Positions 6,738-16,595 of a DNA stretch of 64,000 nt are shown here, in pieces. The notes under the pieces were generated by a model. It had not been told where the DNA came from. It did no database searches and saw only the letters and a list, made by a program, of their open reading frames with translations. The translations under genes were made by a program, and so were the position numbers. Location of the stretch: NCBI RefSeq assembly GCF_002866925.1, contig NZ_PKUQ01000022.1, positions 164,401 through 228,400 of the forward strand, given 5' to 3'. Positions within the stretch are counted from its first letter, which is position 1. Each line of letters begins with the position of its first letter. This DNA comes from Cohaesibacter celericrescens (GTDB lineage: Bacteria; Pseudomonadota; Alphaproteobacteria; Rhizobiales; Cohaesibacteraceae).

Positions 6738-8029
6738 GAGGAAACCTCGCTTTGCAGAAGCTCAGTTGTGAGCCCGTCAGCCGGTGCAACAAACAGTTTC
6801 AACTCATCGGTACGAAGCGTTCCAGAACTGCCGCCTGTGTGTGATATGCCCAAAAATAGAGTTGTCAGATCAACCGAACTGTAGGCGAGTAAATCCGCGA
6901 CACTTGTGGCCATCCCGTCAATGATCAATTGGGTAAAGTTGGGCCCGATACCAAAGACAATCTCGTGGGATCCAGACCATAAAAAATTACCAGTCACCGG
7001 TGCCGGTTCATTTACCGCTTCGGACACATCATAAAATGATAAACGCAGTTGATCGCCTGTGCCTGTTGCCCTGAGCATAATATGGTCATGCCCACTGGTT
7101 GAGCCCAGTTCCAACACCCGATCCCAGTTGTCATTCCAACCGGCCACCTCACCCCTCCATACGCCATACACCCCATTGGATAGGTCAATCCCAGACAGAT
7201 CAAAGCCCAGTTTGTCCGCCGCCTGCACACCATCGTCAAGGATAGGCTGTGCCAGATACGCTGTCTTTGTGAGGTTGGGACTGCCCAGACGAATACGGCA
7301 TGAAAGCACCTCACCCACGGGGATGGCGCACCCGACTTGCAAAATGACAGATACGGTATCAGCGCTTGTCACTTCGCGGGTTACCCAATAGCGGCTGGCT
7401 GCATTGAGGTTTACTGGCGACGCCCCTTCATAACTATTCGCCCCGTCTTTTTCTTCCGCAAGAAGATACATTTGTTGGTTTGAAGATACGGCATCAGCCC
7501 AGATAGAAGACGTGAAATTGTCGCCCAGAATCGCTGCCGGACTAAATCCGGAATTGCCTCTCAGGCGAGGATAAGCCGTTGAACCACCGGCGCTGTTGTC
7601 TTTATCAAGCTGGAGTTCGACCCACGGAAAGCCGTCGCCCTGCCCGATAGCAACAATTTCAACACGATCAAACCCTGAAGCATCCCAATCAGTTGGCAGA
7701 CTTCCACCCGAGCCCGTGACACCAACAGCGACACCAGCCATAGAAGGATTGGGGAAATGCTGTTCGATTGATGGCCCTGTATAAACACCGGCATTGGTTG
7801 CCCGCACCACCCCAGGATCAAACTGTTGCACCACGCCGTCGGCATCCAAGCCCCAAGCGTCAGACGCCCGCACCAAATCAACGCTTGGATCTGTGTAGAG
7901 TTTATTCACCCCGTTGATGGACAACTTACCATAAAGCAAGTGAAGCGCAGAGCCTCTTGCTGCCCATCCGGCACGCTTTTGCCAATCGACCCAAAAAGGT
8001 GCGCTTGTACCGAGCGAGAGCATTACCAT
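6734..8029 (-). CDS. Tail fibre protein with C-terminal lectin-like domain
   Basis: 431 residues. The N-terminal about 60 residues probably attach to the tail tip. The middle and C-terminus are Gly/Ser/Asn-rich beta sequence. The last about 170 residues (YGVWRGEVAGW, HDHIMLRATGTGDQLRLSFYD, HEIVFGIGPNFTQLIIDG, LFLGISHTGG) have the strand pattern of concanavalin/laminin-G-like domains. It overlaps the spike base gene upstream and the next gene downstream. Probable receptor-binding component; the sugar or protein target is unknown. Confidence 0.7.
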   Translation of the reverse strand: MVMLSLGTSAPFWVDWQKRAGWAARGSALHLLYGKLSINGVNKLYTDPSVDLVRASDAWGLDADGVVQQFDPGVVRATNAGVYTGPSIEQHFPNPSMAGVAVGVTGSGGSLPTDWDASGFDRVEIVAIGQGDGFPWVELQLDKDNSAGGSTAYPRLRGNSGFSPAAILGDNFTSSIWADAVSSNQQMYLLAEEKDGANSYEGASPVNLNAASRYWVTREVTSADTVSVILQVGCAIPVGEVLSCRIRLGSPNLTKTAYLAQPILDDGVQAADKLGFDLSGIDLSNGVYGVWRGEVAGWNDNWDRVLELGSTSGHDHIMLRATGTGDQLRLSFYDVSEAVNEPAPVTGNFLWSGSHEIVFGIGPNFTQLIIDGMATSVADLLAYSSVDLTTLFLGISHTGGSSGTLRTDELKLFVAPADGLTTELLQSEVSS

Positions 8030-8277
8030 ACCCCCACAACATCGCTTGCCGTGGTGTCCGTTGCATTCAGGCGTTTGACGCGCAACGGCATCCAGCCCGA
8101 GGCATTCTTGAAGGTGACCGCATCACCGGAAGCCAGCACGACCGACAAGTCACCGGCCACGCCAACCCACACGGCCCGCGTCACATAGGCCAGATCATTG
8201 CCGTCATCTGGCGCAAGGCTGGCTGCATTATATCCAGGGCTATCAAGCCCGCTTGCTCTGTTCTTGAATTGATCCAT
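8023..8277 (-). CDS. Spike base protein (RCAP_rcc01079-like)
   Basis: 84 residues matching the compact GTA/siphophage spike base family: ALYVG-like AVWVGVAGDLSVVLASGD, then FKNASGWMPLRVKRLNAT and the terminal DVVGVW. In the R. capsulatus GTA this family forms a base to which spikes attach. The start at 8277 is chosen because AGAGG lies 9 bases upstream; an upstream in-frame start would put the leader hairpin inside the gene. It begins a small tail-tip unit after the 1321-residue gene and is preceded by a hairpin with T6. Confidence 0.75.
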   Translation of the reverse strand: MDQFKNRASGLDSPGYNAASLAPDDGNDLAYVTRAVWVGVAGDLSVVLASGDAVTFKNASGWMPLRVKRLNATDTTASDVVGVW

Positions 8278-8301
8278 GGTCAAACCTCTTTTCCAAAGTG
8301 C

Positions 8302-8332
8302 AAAAAAGCCTAACCCGAATTTCAAATCGGTT
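8302..8332 (-). terminator. Terminator-like hairpin before the spike/fibre unit
   Basis: Minus strand: AACCGAT pairs with ATTCGGGTT (one bulge), followed by AGGC and six T at 8307-8302. It overlaps the 3' half of late-unit motif copy 3 and lies right after the stop codon of the tail-tip gene, so transcription of the fibre genes must read through it or restart. Confidence 0.55.
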
Positions 8333-8341
8333 GATTAGTTG
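8326..8341 (-). promoter_or_regulatory. Late-unit motif, copy 3 (upstream of spike base/fibres)
   Basis: Minus-strand CAACTAATCAACCGAT; the TAA inside it is the stop codon of the large tail-tip gene (8335-8337). It lies 48 bases before the spike base ATG. Confidence 0.55.
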
Positions 8342-11300
8342 GACAAAGCGTCGGCGGTCAGCCCTTCGCCCCGCCCGATCAATGCGGATATTTGATAGAT
8401 ATTCACCTGATAGGCCACATCAGATCCACCCAGATCAACCACCCGATCAGCCGCGCTATAGCGCACTTGCGCAGTGCCCGCTGTGATCGTGCGTAGCACA
8501 TCGCCCGCCATGCTCAACACATCCACTTCATAGGCTTCGACATCTTCCCCAAGCGGTGTTTTGTATAAATCCCAGCTATCCCCATCCAGTCGCGTGCGCC
8601 GGATCCAGCTAATCCCGTGATCACCATTGGCCTCGATCGACCAACGGGCATGTACTGGCGCAAAGGGTTTGAGCCCCCGACCGGTAAAGGCAAATTCTTG
8701 CGTTGTGAAACTGTCAGAGCCGACCGCCTCACCCGTTGGCCCATAACGCCAGTAATAAGACCGGCCAAGGTCGGCCAGTTCCATGCTGACTTGCGCCACC
8801 CCATCGCCCAAAAAGACCACAGGGGCACCCGTTTCCACCGCAGAACGCATCGCATCTTGGGTGCCACGCTGACCACGCAACAGCCGTGACAGACGATATT
8901 TATTCGCCTCGATCAGCTCAACTGTCCCCGCCTGGAACACTTCCCAATCCCCGTCCTCATTCTGGATGGCAAAGGAATTGGCTCCACCAAACAAAGCCTG
9001 GTCATCGACCGACAGCAAAGACCCACTGTAAATCTCGATATCCAGACTGTTGCCACGGTCAAACACATAAAGCGGCCCTTTGCCAAAATCACTCAGGCTT
9101 TCGCCCAATATGGCAGGCAACGTCACGCTGGCATTATCCAGCCAGCCGCTTGTTGTTTGCGAGCGCAACACAATCGCCCCGCCCGACCAAGGATCCGACG
9201 ACAAAGCCACATAGCCCGCCCTTGAATCATGGCTGCTTTTGAGCAAGGGCAGATCCATAAACACCGCCAACAATCTGGCCAGCCGTGGTTTGGCTTTGCT
9301 TGCAGTCTTGCGATAGGTCAGGCCCGACACGCTCAATTGCGCATCGATAAAGGCACTGGCTTTGCAATCGCGCCCCTCAGCATCGGCCACACTGGTCAGA
9401 CGCAATTCACGCGACCCGCTTTCCCGTTCCAGTCGCACCACGTCGCCAGGTTCAAGCGCCAGACTGGATGGCATCAGCGAGAAAGACCCGCTTTCGCGTG
9501 TCGCCCACGCATCGGCCAACAGATAGTCAGCAATGGATTGCGCCCGCTCTTCGTCCAATACGATCGACAAAGCGCTCTCACTGATTCCGCTTGCCCCGAC
9601 AAAACCGGCCTGCGCTTCAACACTGGCCACTTGATAGGCCTTATTGGCATTGATAAACCGCAGCCGCACTGCGCTTGGTAATTCGCTTTCCTGCGCCCGT
9701 GTGATCGGAGCCAGCTCGCTTGCCTCGCTTTTGTCATCATCCATCAGGCCATCCAGATCAACCGTTGCCCGCAAAGGTACGGCCCGTCTGGACACAGACT
9801 TGATCAGCCCGCCGGTTTCCATTTGCTCAAAGCCGAAAGCCAGAGCCAAGGGCGACAACGCATCGCGCAGGCTCATGGTGCTGTCAATCACATAGCCGTC
9901 ACAGGCACCATAAGCCTGGTCAAAATCATGCGCGGTAAAGCCATAATCATCGGCAATATGGCGCATCAAGTCGGGCACATAAACAAGCCCGACCCGCGCT
10001 GACAACCAATGGCCATAACTCCAGTTTGCCGCATCCGTCCAGCTGTCACCATCCAGCGGCCAGCTCGGGAAAGGCCGCGTGTCCCATGACCAGATATGAA
10101 TGCGGTCCACCTCAACCATCGCACCGCCATAAGTGCCAGAGGCTGGATTGATTGTCTCATCAGACCAATAATCGATCAACGCTTGCAAGGCTCTATGTTG
10201 CTGCACATCATCCCGCGCACCGCTTGAAAAATAGGGCAAGGCTGACTCGGACGATTTGGGATCAAAAAACACATTGGGCTGATTGGTGCCGAGATCCAGC
10301 GCAGGACAGCCAAGCTCTGTGAACCAGATCGGCTTTGACTTTGCCTGCCAGTTTGAGGTGCTTTTGTCTCGCACACCGTCAGGGCGATTGTGGTGGTCAT
10401 TGCTCCACCAGCCGCGCAGGTCTTTTTGCCGAAAGACCCAGTCTTCCCCATGCGCCCCGTCAACAATGGGCGTGCGATCCTGCGTCACCCTTGCGGAATT
10501 GTCGGCATAATACCAATCATAATATTCGCCGCCCTCGATGTTGGCTTGCAAATAGTCCAGCTCATAAGGTGTGACATGGCCCGCCGCTGCATCATAGTCC
10601 AGATGATCCCTGCCCCGTCGCCAGTCCGACAGCGGGAAATAATTATCAATGCCGATAAAATCAATATCCGCGTCAGACCACAAAGGGTCCATGTTGAAAA
10701 TCACATCACCGGTCCCGTCAGAAGGCCGGTGCGAATGGTATTCTGACCAGTCCGCCGCATAACCCAGCTTGGTGCTGGCGCCCACGATGGTGCGCACGTC
10801 GCCGGCTAATGTTTTGAGCGCTGTCACAAAGGGATAAGAGGTCGCAGCATCGCGCACTTGTGTCAGCCCGACCATTTCAGACCCAATGCAAAAGGACGCC
10901 ACCCCGCCCGCAGCCGTGGCAAGGCTTGCCAGATGCAACACAAAGCGCCGATAGCTCCATTCATCCGGCCCGCTGTAAATCACTTCTTGAGCGCTGACAG
11001 CGAAGTGCGCCGCAGCGCAGACACCAACGAAGCTGGCCACTTGTGCAGCAGCCGCACTGGTCTGGTTAACGCTGTCCGGTTGCCCTGGTGCCGGATCACA
11101 GGTCAACCGCCCACGCCACGGGAAAGCCGCTTGCGTGACATAGCCATAGGGATCGGGCAAGTCATTGTCCGACCCGATATCACCCATCAAAAACGGATAG
11201 AGCATCACGTCATAACCGCGTGCCTTGAGATCCTCGATCGCGTGAATAACCGACTTGTCAGACGGACTGCCGCCATAGGCTGGAGTGTCTTCTCCGTCCA

Positions 11301-12300
11301 CATCAATTTGCGTCACCAGCAAAGCGGTGTCCCGTGTCAGGCCAGCCACTTGCCAATTGTAGGGTGCTGTTGGTTTGCCCTTGATTTCCACCTTTGGCCG
11401 GATCGAGCATGCGCCCGCCCGCACATCATCAAAAAACCAACTGACCACCAGACAGACAGATTTGACATTGGGCATGGTTGCCGCCATCTGATCGAGCGAC
11501 ACCGCCCAATCAGACAGGCCCTGTTTCTGGTGAACATTTTCATATTCTTCTGACGTCACCGTACCATTCGTTGACAGCACCTGTTTGAGCATCACGTCAG
11601 GCTCATAACCAAATTCGGTTGCGCCAGGTATGAGATTGACCCCCGCTATGTCTTTCTCAAGGGTGCGCGATGGTGACGGTCGCACAATTTCAAATGTCAG
11701 TTGCGGCACCCGATTGCCATAATTGGTCAGATCCAATCGTTCGAAGACAACATAACAAAGCCCGCGATAGGCCGGAGCATTGTCCGTCCCTTCGATGCTT
11801 TCAATCAGGCTGTCAGGCTCTTGGGTCTCACTGCCCTCATAAAACCGAAAGGTGACTTTTGACATATCGATTTCAGAGCCATCAGCCCAGATCCGGTTGA
11901 GATACCCCACCGGACCAACACCCAGTCCAACAGCAAAATTGGCATAATATGTGTAGTTGGTGGTGGTGGTTTTGGCTCCACCGCCCCCTTTGCCGCCTGC
12001 GCTCTGGCTGGTCGTGGTGGCAACCTCTTCCAAAGACGTCGCCCAAAGAATTTCACCACCAACCCGCGCCCGTCCATAAAGCTGTACAATTGAATTGCCC
12101 TCGGTCGAGCTGGTCACGTCCATGCTATCCAGACGCGGCCCTTCATAATTCTGGTCTTTGCCACCGCCAAACAAAGCCTGATCGATCAGCGTACCGCCAA
12201 CCACCGCCGCTGTTCCCAGCAGCGCCGTTCCGACCGTCCCCAAACCTAGCAGACCAGGTGCAAAGGCACTTACCAAACCAGTCAAAACCAACGTTGCCAT
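8335..12300 (-). CDS. GTA-like tail tip / host specificity megaprotein (TIM-barrel domain)
   Basis: 1321 residues, the largest phage protein. It matches the GTA ORF15-type tail hub: a hydrophobic Gly/Ala-rich N-terminus (LGTVGTALLGTAAVVGGTLI), a glycoside-hydrolase TIM-barrel-like domain (about 400-720, with SYRRFVLHLASLA, DIDFIGIDNYFPLSDWR, KPIWFTELGCPA), then a phage-tail-3-like baseplate domain (about 780-950) and fibronectin-like C-terminal segments. It should close the tail tube and contact the envelope. AAGGTGATAGT precedes the ATG, and it follows the NlpC/P60 gene as in GTA clusters. Whether the TIM barrel cleaves glycan is not shown. Confidence 0.9.
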   Translation of the reverse strand: MATLVLTGLVSAFAPGLLGLGTVGTALLGTAAVVGGTLIDQALFGGGKDQNYEGPRLDSMDVTSSTEGNSIVQLYGRARVGGEILWATSLEEVATTTSQSAGGKGGGGAKTTTTNYTYYANFAVGLGVGPVGYLNRIWADGSEIDMSKVTFRFYEGSETQEPDSLIESIEGTDNAPAYRGLCYVVFERLDLTNYGNRVPQLTFEIVRPSPSRTLEKDIAGVNLIPGATEFGYEPDVMLKQVLSTNGTVTSEEYENVHQKQGLSDWAVSLDQMAATMPNVKSVCLVVSWFFDDVRAGACSIRPKVEIKGKPTAPYNWQVAGLTRDTALLVTQIDVDGEDTPAYGGSPSDKSVIHAIEDLKARGYDVMLYPFLMGDIGSDNDLPDPYGYVTQAAFPWRGRLTCDPAPGQPDSVNQTSAAAAQVASFVGVCAAAHFAVSAQEVIYSGPDEWSYRRFVLHLASLATAAGGVASFCIGSEMVGLTQVRDAATSYPFVTALKTLAGDVRTIVGASTKLGYAADWSEYHSHRPSDGTGDVIFNMDPLWSDADIDFIGIDNYFPLSDWRRGRDHLDYDAAAGHVTPYELDYLQANIEGGEYYDWYYADNSARVTQDRTPIVDGAHGEDWVFRQKDLRGWWSNDHHNRPDGVRDKSTSNWQAKSKPIWFTELGCPALDLGTNQPNVFFDPKSSESALPYFSSGARDDVQQHRALQALIDYWSDETINPASGTYGGAMVEVDRIHIWSWDTRPFPSWPLDGDSWTDAANWSYGHWLSARVGLVYVPDLMRHIADDYGFTAHDFDQAYGACDGYVIDSTMSLRDALSPLALAFGFEQMETGGLIKSVSRRAVPLRATVDLDGLMDDDKSEASELAPITRAQESELPSAVRLRFINANKAYQVASVEAQAGFVGASGISESALSIVLDEERAQSIADYLLADAWATRESGSFSLMPSSLALEPGDVVRLERESGSRELRLTSVADAEGRDCKASAFIDAQLSVSGLTYRKTASKAKPRLARLLAVFMDLPLLKSSHDSRAGYVALSSDPWSGGAIVLRSQTTSGWLDNASVTLPAILGESLSDFGKGPLYVFDRGNSLDIEIYSGSLLSVDDQALFGGANSFAIQNEDGDWEVFQAGTVELIEANKYRLSRLLRGQRGTQDAMRSAVETGAPVVFLGDGVAQVSMELADLGRSYYWRYGPTGEAVGSDSFTTQEFAFTGRGLKPFAPVHARWSIEANGDHGISWIRRTRLDGDSWDLYKTPLGEDVEAYEVDVLSMAGDVLRTITAGTAQVRYSAADRVVDLGGSDVAYQVNIYQISALIGRGEGLTADALSN

Positions 12301-12317
12301 ACTATCACCTTTCAGGG

Positions 12318-12776
12318 TTAGCCCTGTTTTGCGTCAGGAAATCGGAAAGCAGCGGCAATCATTGCCCGCCATTGTTTGGACAAGGTGACCTCGATCACCC
12401 CCTTTTTCTCATAGGCATGAATGAACCGCGCACCGGTTGCCGTCTGGCTGGTAACAATGCCCAGATGCTTGGCGCTCTGCGCACCCTTCCAGCGCAGAGC
12501 AAACACATCCCCTGGGCCCATATCCCCGATCGGAATTTCAATCAAATGGCGACGGCCCGCAGCAAGCAATTGTTCCGCGTCCGACGCGTCCCCCCAATCT
12601 GGGCTATAGGCTGGCACGGCTTCGGCTTCGCAGCCATAAAGCCCACGCCACACTCCACGCACCAGACCAAGGCAATCACAGCCAACACCTTTCAGGCTGG
12701 CTTGATGGTGATAGGGTGTCCCGATCCAGTCGCGTGCAAGCGATATGATCCTGTCTGCCTGATCAATAGGTGTCAT
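12318..12776 (-). CDS. Tail-associated NlpC/P60 peptidase (GTA gp14-like)
   Basis: 152-residue cysteine peptidase. GVGCDCLGLVRGV holds the catalytic Cys (about C35) and AKHLGIV the His (H104). It probably opens peptidoglycan locally during DNA injection, unlike the lytic endolysin at 4209. The ATG at 12776 (MTPIDQADRI) is preferred over longer in-frame starts; it overlaps the end of the DUF2163 gene by 14 bases. Gene order DUF2460-DUF2163-NlpC-TIM barrel is the GTA/alphaproteobacterial siphophage order. Confidence 0.88.
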   Translation of the reverse strand: MTPIDQADRIISLARDWIGTPYHHQASLKGVGCDCLGLVRGVWRGLYGCEAEAVPAYSPDWGDASDAEQLLAAGRRHLIEIPIGDMGPGDVFALRWKGAQSAKHLGIVTSQTATGARFIHAYEKKGVIEVTLSKQWRAMIAAAFRFPDAKQG

Positions 12777-13662
12777 AGCGATAGTTCCCTGAAAGGTCGT
12801 CATCATCGGGTTGCGGATAGGTCGTCACATAATCGTTGCCAGGCATATGCGGGAATCCGCGAAAATTGACACCGTTGGCAAACTTGTCGACACAGGACGC
12901 AAACCGCTTGTCACAGCCTGCAGTCAGCGCCAGCCCGTCCCCGATCGCCACCGGATAAACAAAGGGCGACCAGACAGACAACATGACAATGCCGCTGGTG
13001 ATCTGGTGCAACTGGATCGGATAACGCAGGCCGATATTGTCGCCGCTGGTAAATTCCAGAACGCCACGGCCAAACCAGCCATTTGCCTTGTCGTCGATCC
13101 CCTCAACAATAAGCGCCTGATCTCCAGACAGACCGGCCACACTGGCGCTGGCTTTCAGGTCCGCTTGATCCAGATTGACCCCACAGCGCCCGTCACCCAG
13201 CACCGCATCACAACAGGATTGATAAACCCGCCCCTGCTTTTGCTGCAATTGCGCGGCCAGCCCGCGCACCTCAACCGAGAAGTAATTTTCCCCGCGGCTG
13301 ATTTCGCCAAGGTTGCCTTTGCGCATCAACAGCCGCTGGCTTGGCTCGGACCAATTGACCCGCCAGATTTCCACCTCGGCCCCGTCATAAAGCCCGACAG
13401 AAATATCAGCCTCGGTGATGGCATCAGAAGACAGCGCCCCCTGCACATCGATATTGTCGACAGACAGACCAAGGCTTGATTGCAGCTCTGTTGCACTGAA
13501 ACCACTATCTGCCTGATAGTCGACGCCATCAAAGGCAAGCGACGCATCATGATCTGTAAAGCCCAACACACGTTGGTCAAGCCGCGTCAATTTCCAACAC
13601 CAACATAAGGTGGTTGCGCCGCTGTCTAAATGCGCTTGCAGCCCTTCAGGTAAAACTCTCAT
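12763..13662 (-). CDS. DUF2163 tail hub protein (GTA gp13-like)
   Basis: 299 residues from MRVLPEGLQAHL. The N-terminal half (TTLCWCWKLTRLD, LGFTDHDASLAFDGVDY, GLSVDNIDVQGAL) is the conserved DUF2163 domain. The C-terminal domain has conserved Cys (YQSCCDAVLGDGRCGVNL, TAGCDKRFASCVDKFANG) and ends with FPHMPGNDY, typical of the family. In GTA structures this protein is part of the iron-sulfur-containing distal tail hub; the Cys pattern here is compatible. The start overlaps the DUF2460 stop as ATGA. Confidence 0.88.
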   Translation of the reverse strand: MRVLPEGLQAHLDSGATTLCWCWKLTRLDQRVLGFTDHDASLAFDGVDYQADSGFSATELQSSLGLSVDNIDVQGALSSDAITEADISVGLYDGAEVEIWRVNWSEPSQRLLMRKGNLGEISRGENYFSVEVRGLAAQLQQKQGRVYQSCCDAVLGDGRCGVNLDQADLKASASVAGLSGDQALIVEGIDDKANGWFGRGVLEFTSGDNIGLRYPIQLHQITSGIVMLSVWSPFVYPVAIGDGLALTAGCDKRFASCVDKFANGVNFRGFPHMPGNDYVTTYPQPDDDDLSGNYRYDTY

Positions 13663-14288
13663 AGCGCCAACTCCACAATGGGGATGATCGGCACTGAAAT
13701 CAGTGCGTGACCGTCCCATGACAAGGACAATTCGTCTGTGTCAAACCGCACCGGAATATAGAATTCAAACCCCGCTTTGACGCTCACCCCGTCCGCTGGC
13801 GCATCATCCAGCGTCACCAGACCGCTTGCATGGTTCACCGCATAAGCGCTTGGATCCTGCGTCACACCATCGACCGCAATCAACACCGTGTCACTTTTGG
13901 GTTTGGTTATGGTGCGATCATAGGGTTGGACAGTTCCATAGCTCTTGATCAGTTGAAACTGTCTAGCTGTGCCGTTGCCGGTGCCGATCAGCTGGTCATG
14001 GGCAGAGGGTTGGCCCACCACCGCACAGCTTTTGCAGTCCAGCGGATCATAAAATAAAAAGCCGCTCAAGCGCCCGCGCACCTCTTCAAAGAATGCGCTG
14101 ATTTCTTCAGCCTCTTCAATGTCGCGCACGCCGGTACCAACATTCCACGAACGCCGTGAATTGGCCCATTGCTGGTTGCGCTCTTCCCTGCCTGATCCAG
14201 CCGTCACCACTTGCGTGCGCCGCTTGGGTCCACCCGTCGCGCCAAAGCCTATTTTGGTCGGAAAGACAATTTCAAGAAATTCTTTCAT
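13659..14288 (-). CDS. DUF2460 distal tail protein (GTA gp12-like)
   Basis: 209 residues. DUF2460 hallmarks: FPTKIGFGATGGPKRRTQVV, the NSRRSWNVGTGVRD block, RLSGFLFYDPLD, and the C-terminal FYIPVRFDTDELSLSW. It forms the distal tail ring joining tube and hub. The 5' part has a diverged second copy in this window at 37767-37926, the stub of a degraded sister prophage. It is coupled to DUF2163 through ATGA. Confidence 0.9.
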   Translation of the reverse strand: MKEFLEIVFPTKIGFGATGGPKRRTQVVTAGSGREERNQQWANSRRSWNVGTGVRDIEEAEEISAFFEEVRGRLSGFLFYDPLDCKSCAVVGQPSAHDQLIGTGNGTARQFQLIKSYGTVQPYDRTITKPKSDTVLIAVDGVTQDPSAYAVNHASGLVTLDDAPADGVSVKAGFEFYIPVRFDTDELSLSWDGHALISVPIIPIVELAL

Positions 14289-14311
14289 TTCAAACTCACA
14301 ATTTTGCTGCC

Positions 14312-16393
14312 CTAACCGTTGCGCCGCCCACGCGATACCGCTTGCGCCAGACTGGCCGAAATCTGACTTTGCGATCGCTGGAATGACGACGCGTCAGGCG
14401 TTGAAATATTCATGATGATGGCAGGCCCGCTGTTTGCCGCATCCGGTGTGCTGGCAATCGCTGGCATTTTGCGCGGCTCTATGCGTCCGGCAATCTTGGG
14501 ATTGAACAAATCCTTGCCGACAATCCCGCCCGATGCATAGCCCCGTTTTCCAAGCCGCATGGCCTCGACAACCGCAGCACCGCCCGCCCGCGCAATGTCA
14601 CGCTGTGACCAGACAACCTCACCCTTATGCACCACGCCAGCGGGTTTGTTTTTTGGCCCGTCACCGGTATAACCACCGCTGCTATAAAGCTGACCAGGGC
14701 CAAGATTGACAGCACTCGCCCCCAAGCCGGTCAGTGAGCCAGCAAGGGAGGAAAACAGCCCGCCAAGCACACCGTTTGCACTGCCACCCATGGAAGAAAA
14801 CAGCCCCCCCAGCGGCCCCTGACCAAACAGCATCGCCTGCGCTGCTGCATTAGCAATCTGCAAAGCCATTTGTTTCATCGCGTCTTCAGCCGACATCGAA
14901 CCGGTGACAATAGACGTCAGCATATCAAGGCCGGACTGGCCCAGATATTCAAAGCTCTGCGCAACCTGTTCGGTCCTTTGTTGCAGCGCCTCTTCCGCAA
15001 TCATGGCATCTTGTATCGCCAGTCTCTTGGCCTGCAGGCCCGTAACCGCGCTGGCAATCGCCTGCCCCTGTTCGCCCTCTAACGAGACACCGGCCTGTGA
15101 CAATGCATTGTAAAGCTCTTGTTGGTCTGATGTACGCCCCAGTTGCTGCGCTTCCAGCTCAAGCGCCAGCACGACCTCGCGCACCTTGTTGGCCCGCTGT
15201 GTTAGCCCTTTGCTCGGTTTGTCTTCATCCTTTTCATCGTCATCAGGCTTTATTTTGGGGGGCTTTAGCGTTGGCTTGTCTGACACCAGACCAAGGCGTT
15301 TTTGCACATCCTTGATATCAAGCCCCGAAACAGCGATCGCCCCGCCGCCCAAATCATGATCCGCCTTGGCGATCAGCTCAGAATATTTTTTGACCTCGGC
15401 CAATTGTTTTTTGACTTCAGCCGCAGCATTGCCCGTTACACCAACAGGACTGCCCTGCGCACGAAAACCGACCAAAGTTTCTTGTGCCCGCTCAAGCGCG
15501 GCCTGCGCTTCTCGGTACTCATCAGCAAGGCGAAACACCGTGTCGATCTGACCGCCCGCTGAATCCCCGATGATGGTGTCATCAAAGCTGTTTCGAAACT
15601 GCAGCAAAGCCGCAGTGGCCTCGACAATCGCCCCTTTCAGCTTCACACCAACGACCGTAGAAAGCGTGTTGAATTCTCGATTGATTTGCGCGGCCTGCTT
15701 GGCGACATCTTCCTCCAGAACAAGCCCCAGTTTGCGCGCTTCCTTGCGTGCGTCTTCAAGGCCCTTCTCGCCCATGCTGATCATCTGTACAAATTGCTCA
15801 CCACCGGTACCGCCGAAAATCTCGTCAGCAACGCGAATTTGTGCCGCCTTGTCCAACTCACCCAATCGCCCGATGATGGTTTGAAACAATTGATCCGGTT
15901 TTTTCAGAGCCTCCTTCAGAGTCTCCGCATCAAACCCCAACCGCGCAAAGGCTTCAGCCGCTGACCCCTTGCCGGTCACGATGAATTCATCAGCCCGCAA
16001 CTGCAGCTCTTTAATCCCGTCTGTCAGTGCATCAACACTGACACCGCTTTTCTGTGCAGCAAATTGCAACTCCTGAAAAGCCTCGAATGATAGACCGGCC
16101 CGCTTGGCCTCCGCAGACATCGACGCAATATCAGCAGCAGCCGACTGTGCCATTTTTCCGAGCCCGACAATGCCCGCACCAACAGCCACACCGGCAAAGC
16201 CCGCGATTGATGTTGCCAGCCCTCTGGCCACAACAGCCGATTGCTTCATTTGACCGCTGAATTTATTGACACTCTTGGAACTTCTGGTGAAGCTGGTTGA
16301 CGTGTTGCGCTCGATCTTTTTGAGCGCCTTGTCAAATTGAGCCGTCCGCGCTTCCATTGTGAGCACAAGTTTTTCAAGCTTATTATCTGCCAT
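14312..16393 (-). CDS. Tail tape measure protein
   Basis: 693 residues. Alpha-helical N-terminus (MEARTAQFDKALKKIERN), a hydrophobic central region (GLATSIAGFAGVAVGAGIVG), a long coiled coil (about 230-480) and a Gly-rich C-terminal part with membrane-type stretches. This is the standard tape measure plan; its length sets tail length. For 693 residues, about 100 nm would be expected at the usual 1.5 angstrom per residue. The ATG overlaps the end of the frameshift product (TAA at 16383). A short conserved C-terminus (SLAQAVSRGRRNG) follows a Gly-rich linker. Confidence 0.9.
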   Translation of the reverse strand: MADNKLEKLVLTMEARTAQFDKALKKIERNTSTSFTRSSKSVNKFSGQMKQSAVVARGLATSIAGFAGVAVGAGIVGLGKMAQSAAADIASMSAEAKRAGLSFEAFQELQFAAQKSGVSVDALTDGIKELQLRADEFIVTGKGSAAEAFARLGFDAETLKEALKKPDQLFQTIIGRLGELDKAAQIRVADEIFGGTGGEQFVQMISMGEKGLEDARKEARKLGLVLEEDVAKQAAQINREFNTLSTVVGVKLKGAIVEATAALLQFRNSFDDTIIGDSAGGQIDTVFRLADEYREAQAALERAQETLVGFRAQGSPVGVTGNAAAEVKKQLAEVKKYSELIAKADHDLGGGAIAVSGLDIKDVQKRLGLVSDKPTLKPPKIKPDDDEKDEDKPSKGLTQRANKVREVVLALELEAQQLGRTSDQQELYNALSQAGVSLEGEQGQAIASAVTGLQAKRLAIQDAMIAEEALQQRTEQVAQSFEYLGQSGLDMLTSIVTGSMSAEDAMKQMALQIANAAAQAMLFGQGPLGGLFSSMGGSANGVLGGLFSSLAGSLTGLGASAVNLGPGQLYSSGGYTGDGPKNKPAGVVHKGEVVWSQRDIARAGGAAVVEAMRLGKRGYASGGIVGKDLFNPKIAGRIEPRKMPAIASTPDAANSGPAIIMNISTPDASSFQRSQSQISASLAQAVSRGRRNG

Positions 16394-16595
16394 ATTGCGC
16401 CTTCAATTCCTGGAACCTGTCTTGCGTCATGCCGCCTTCACTCCCTGACGCATGCAGGTCGTTAAAGCCGTCAATTGCGGCCATATAGTCGCGCAGGGTT
16501 GCTTGGCTGAAATCGGTTGGTTTCCAGCCAAGCACCGAAAAAGCAACTTGCTTTAACCGCTGCCACGGGATTTTGTCGTCGCCTCTGGTGGCTTT
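16383..16595 (-). CDS. Tail assembly chaperone T domain, made only by -1 frameshift (DUF2376-like)
   Basis: A 70-residue ORF starting KATRGDDKIPWQ. Its core (IPWQRLKQVAFSVLGWKPTDF, then TLRDYMAAIDGF) resembles the GTA rcc01693/DUF2376 tail chaperone. The frame opens after a stop and has no ATG, GTG or TTG before the conserved core, so it cannot start alone. It lies in the -1 frame relative to the upstream gp10-like gene, which carries the lambda slippery heptamer at 16592-16598. The predicted fusion is 105 residues of gp10 plus this 70-residue tail, 175 in all. Its stop overlaps the tape measure start. Confidence 0.85.
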   Translation of the reverse strand, partial: KATRGDDKIPWQRLKQVAFSVLGWKPTDFSQATLRDYMAAIDGFNDLHASGSEGGMTQDRFQELKAQYGR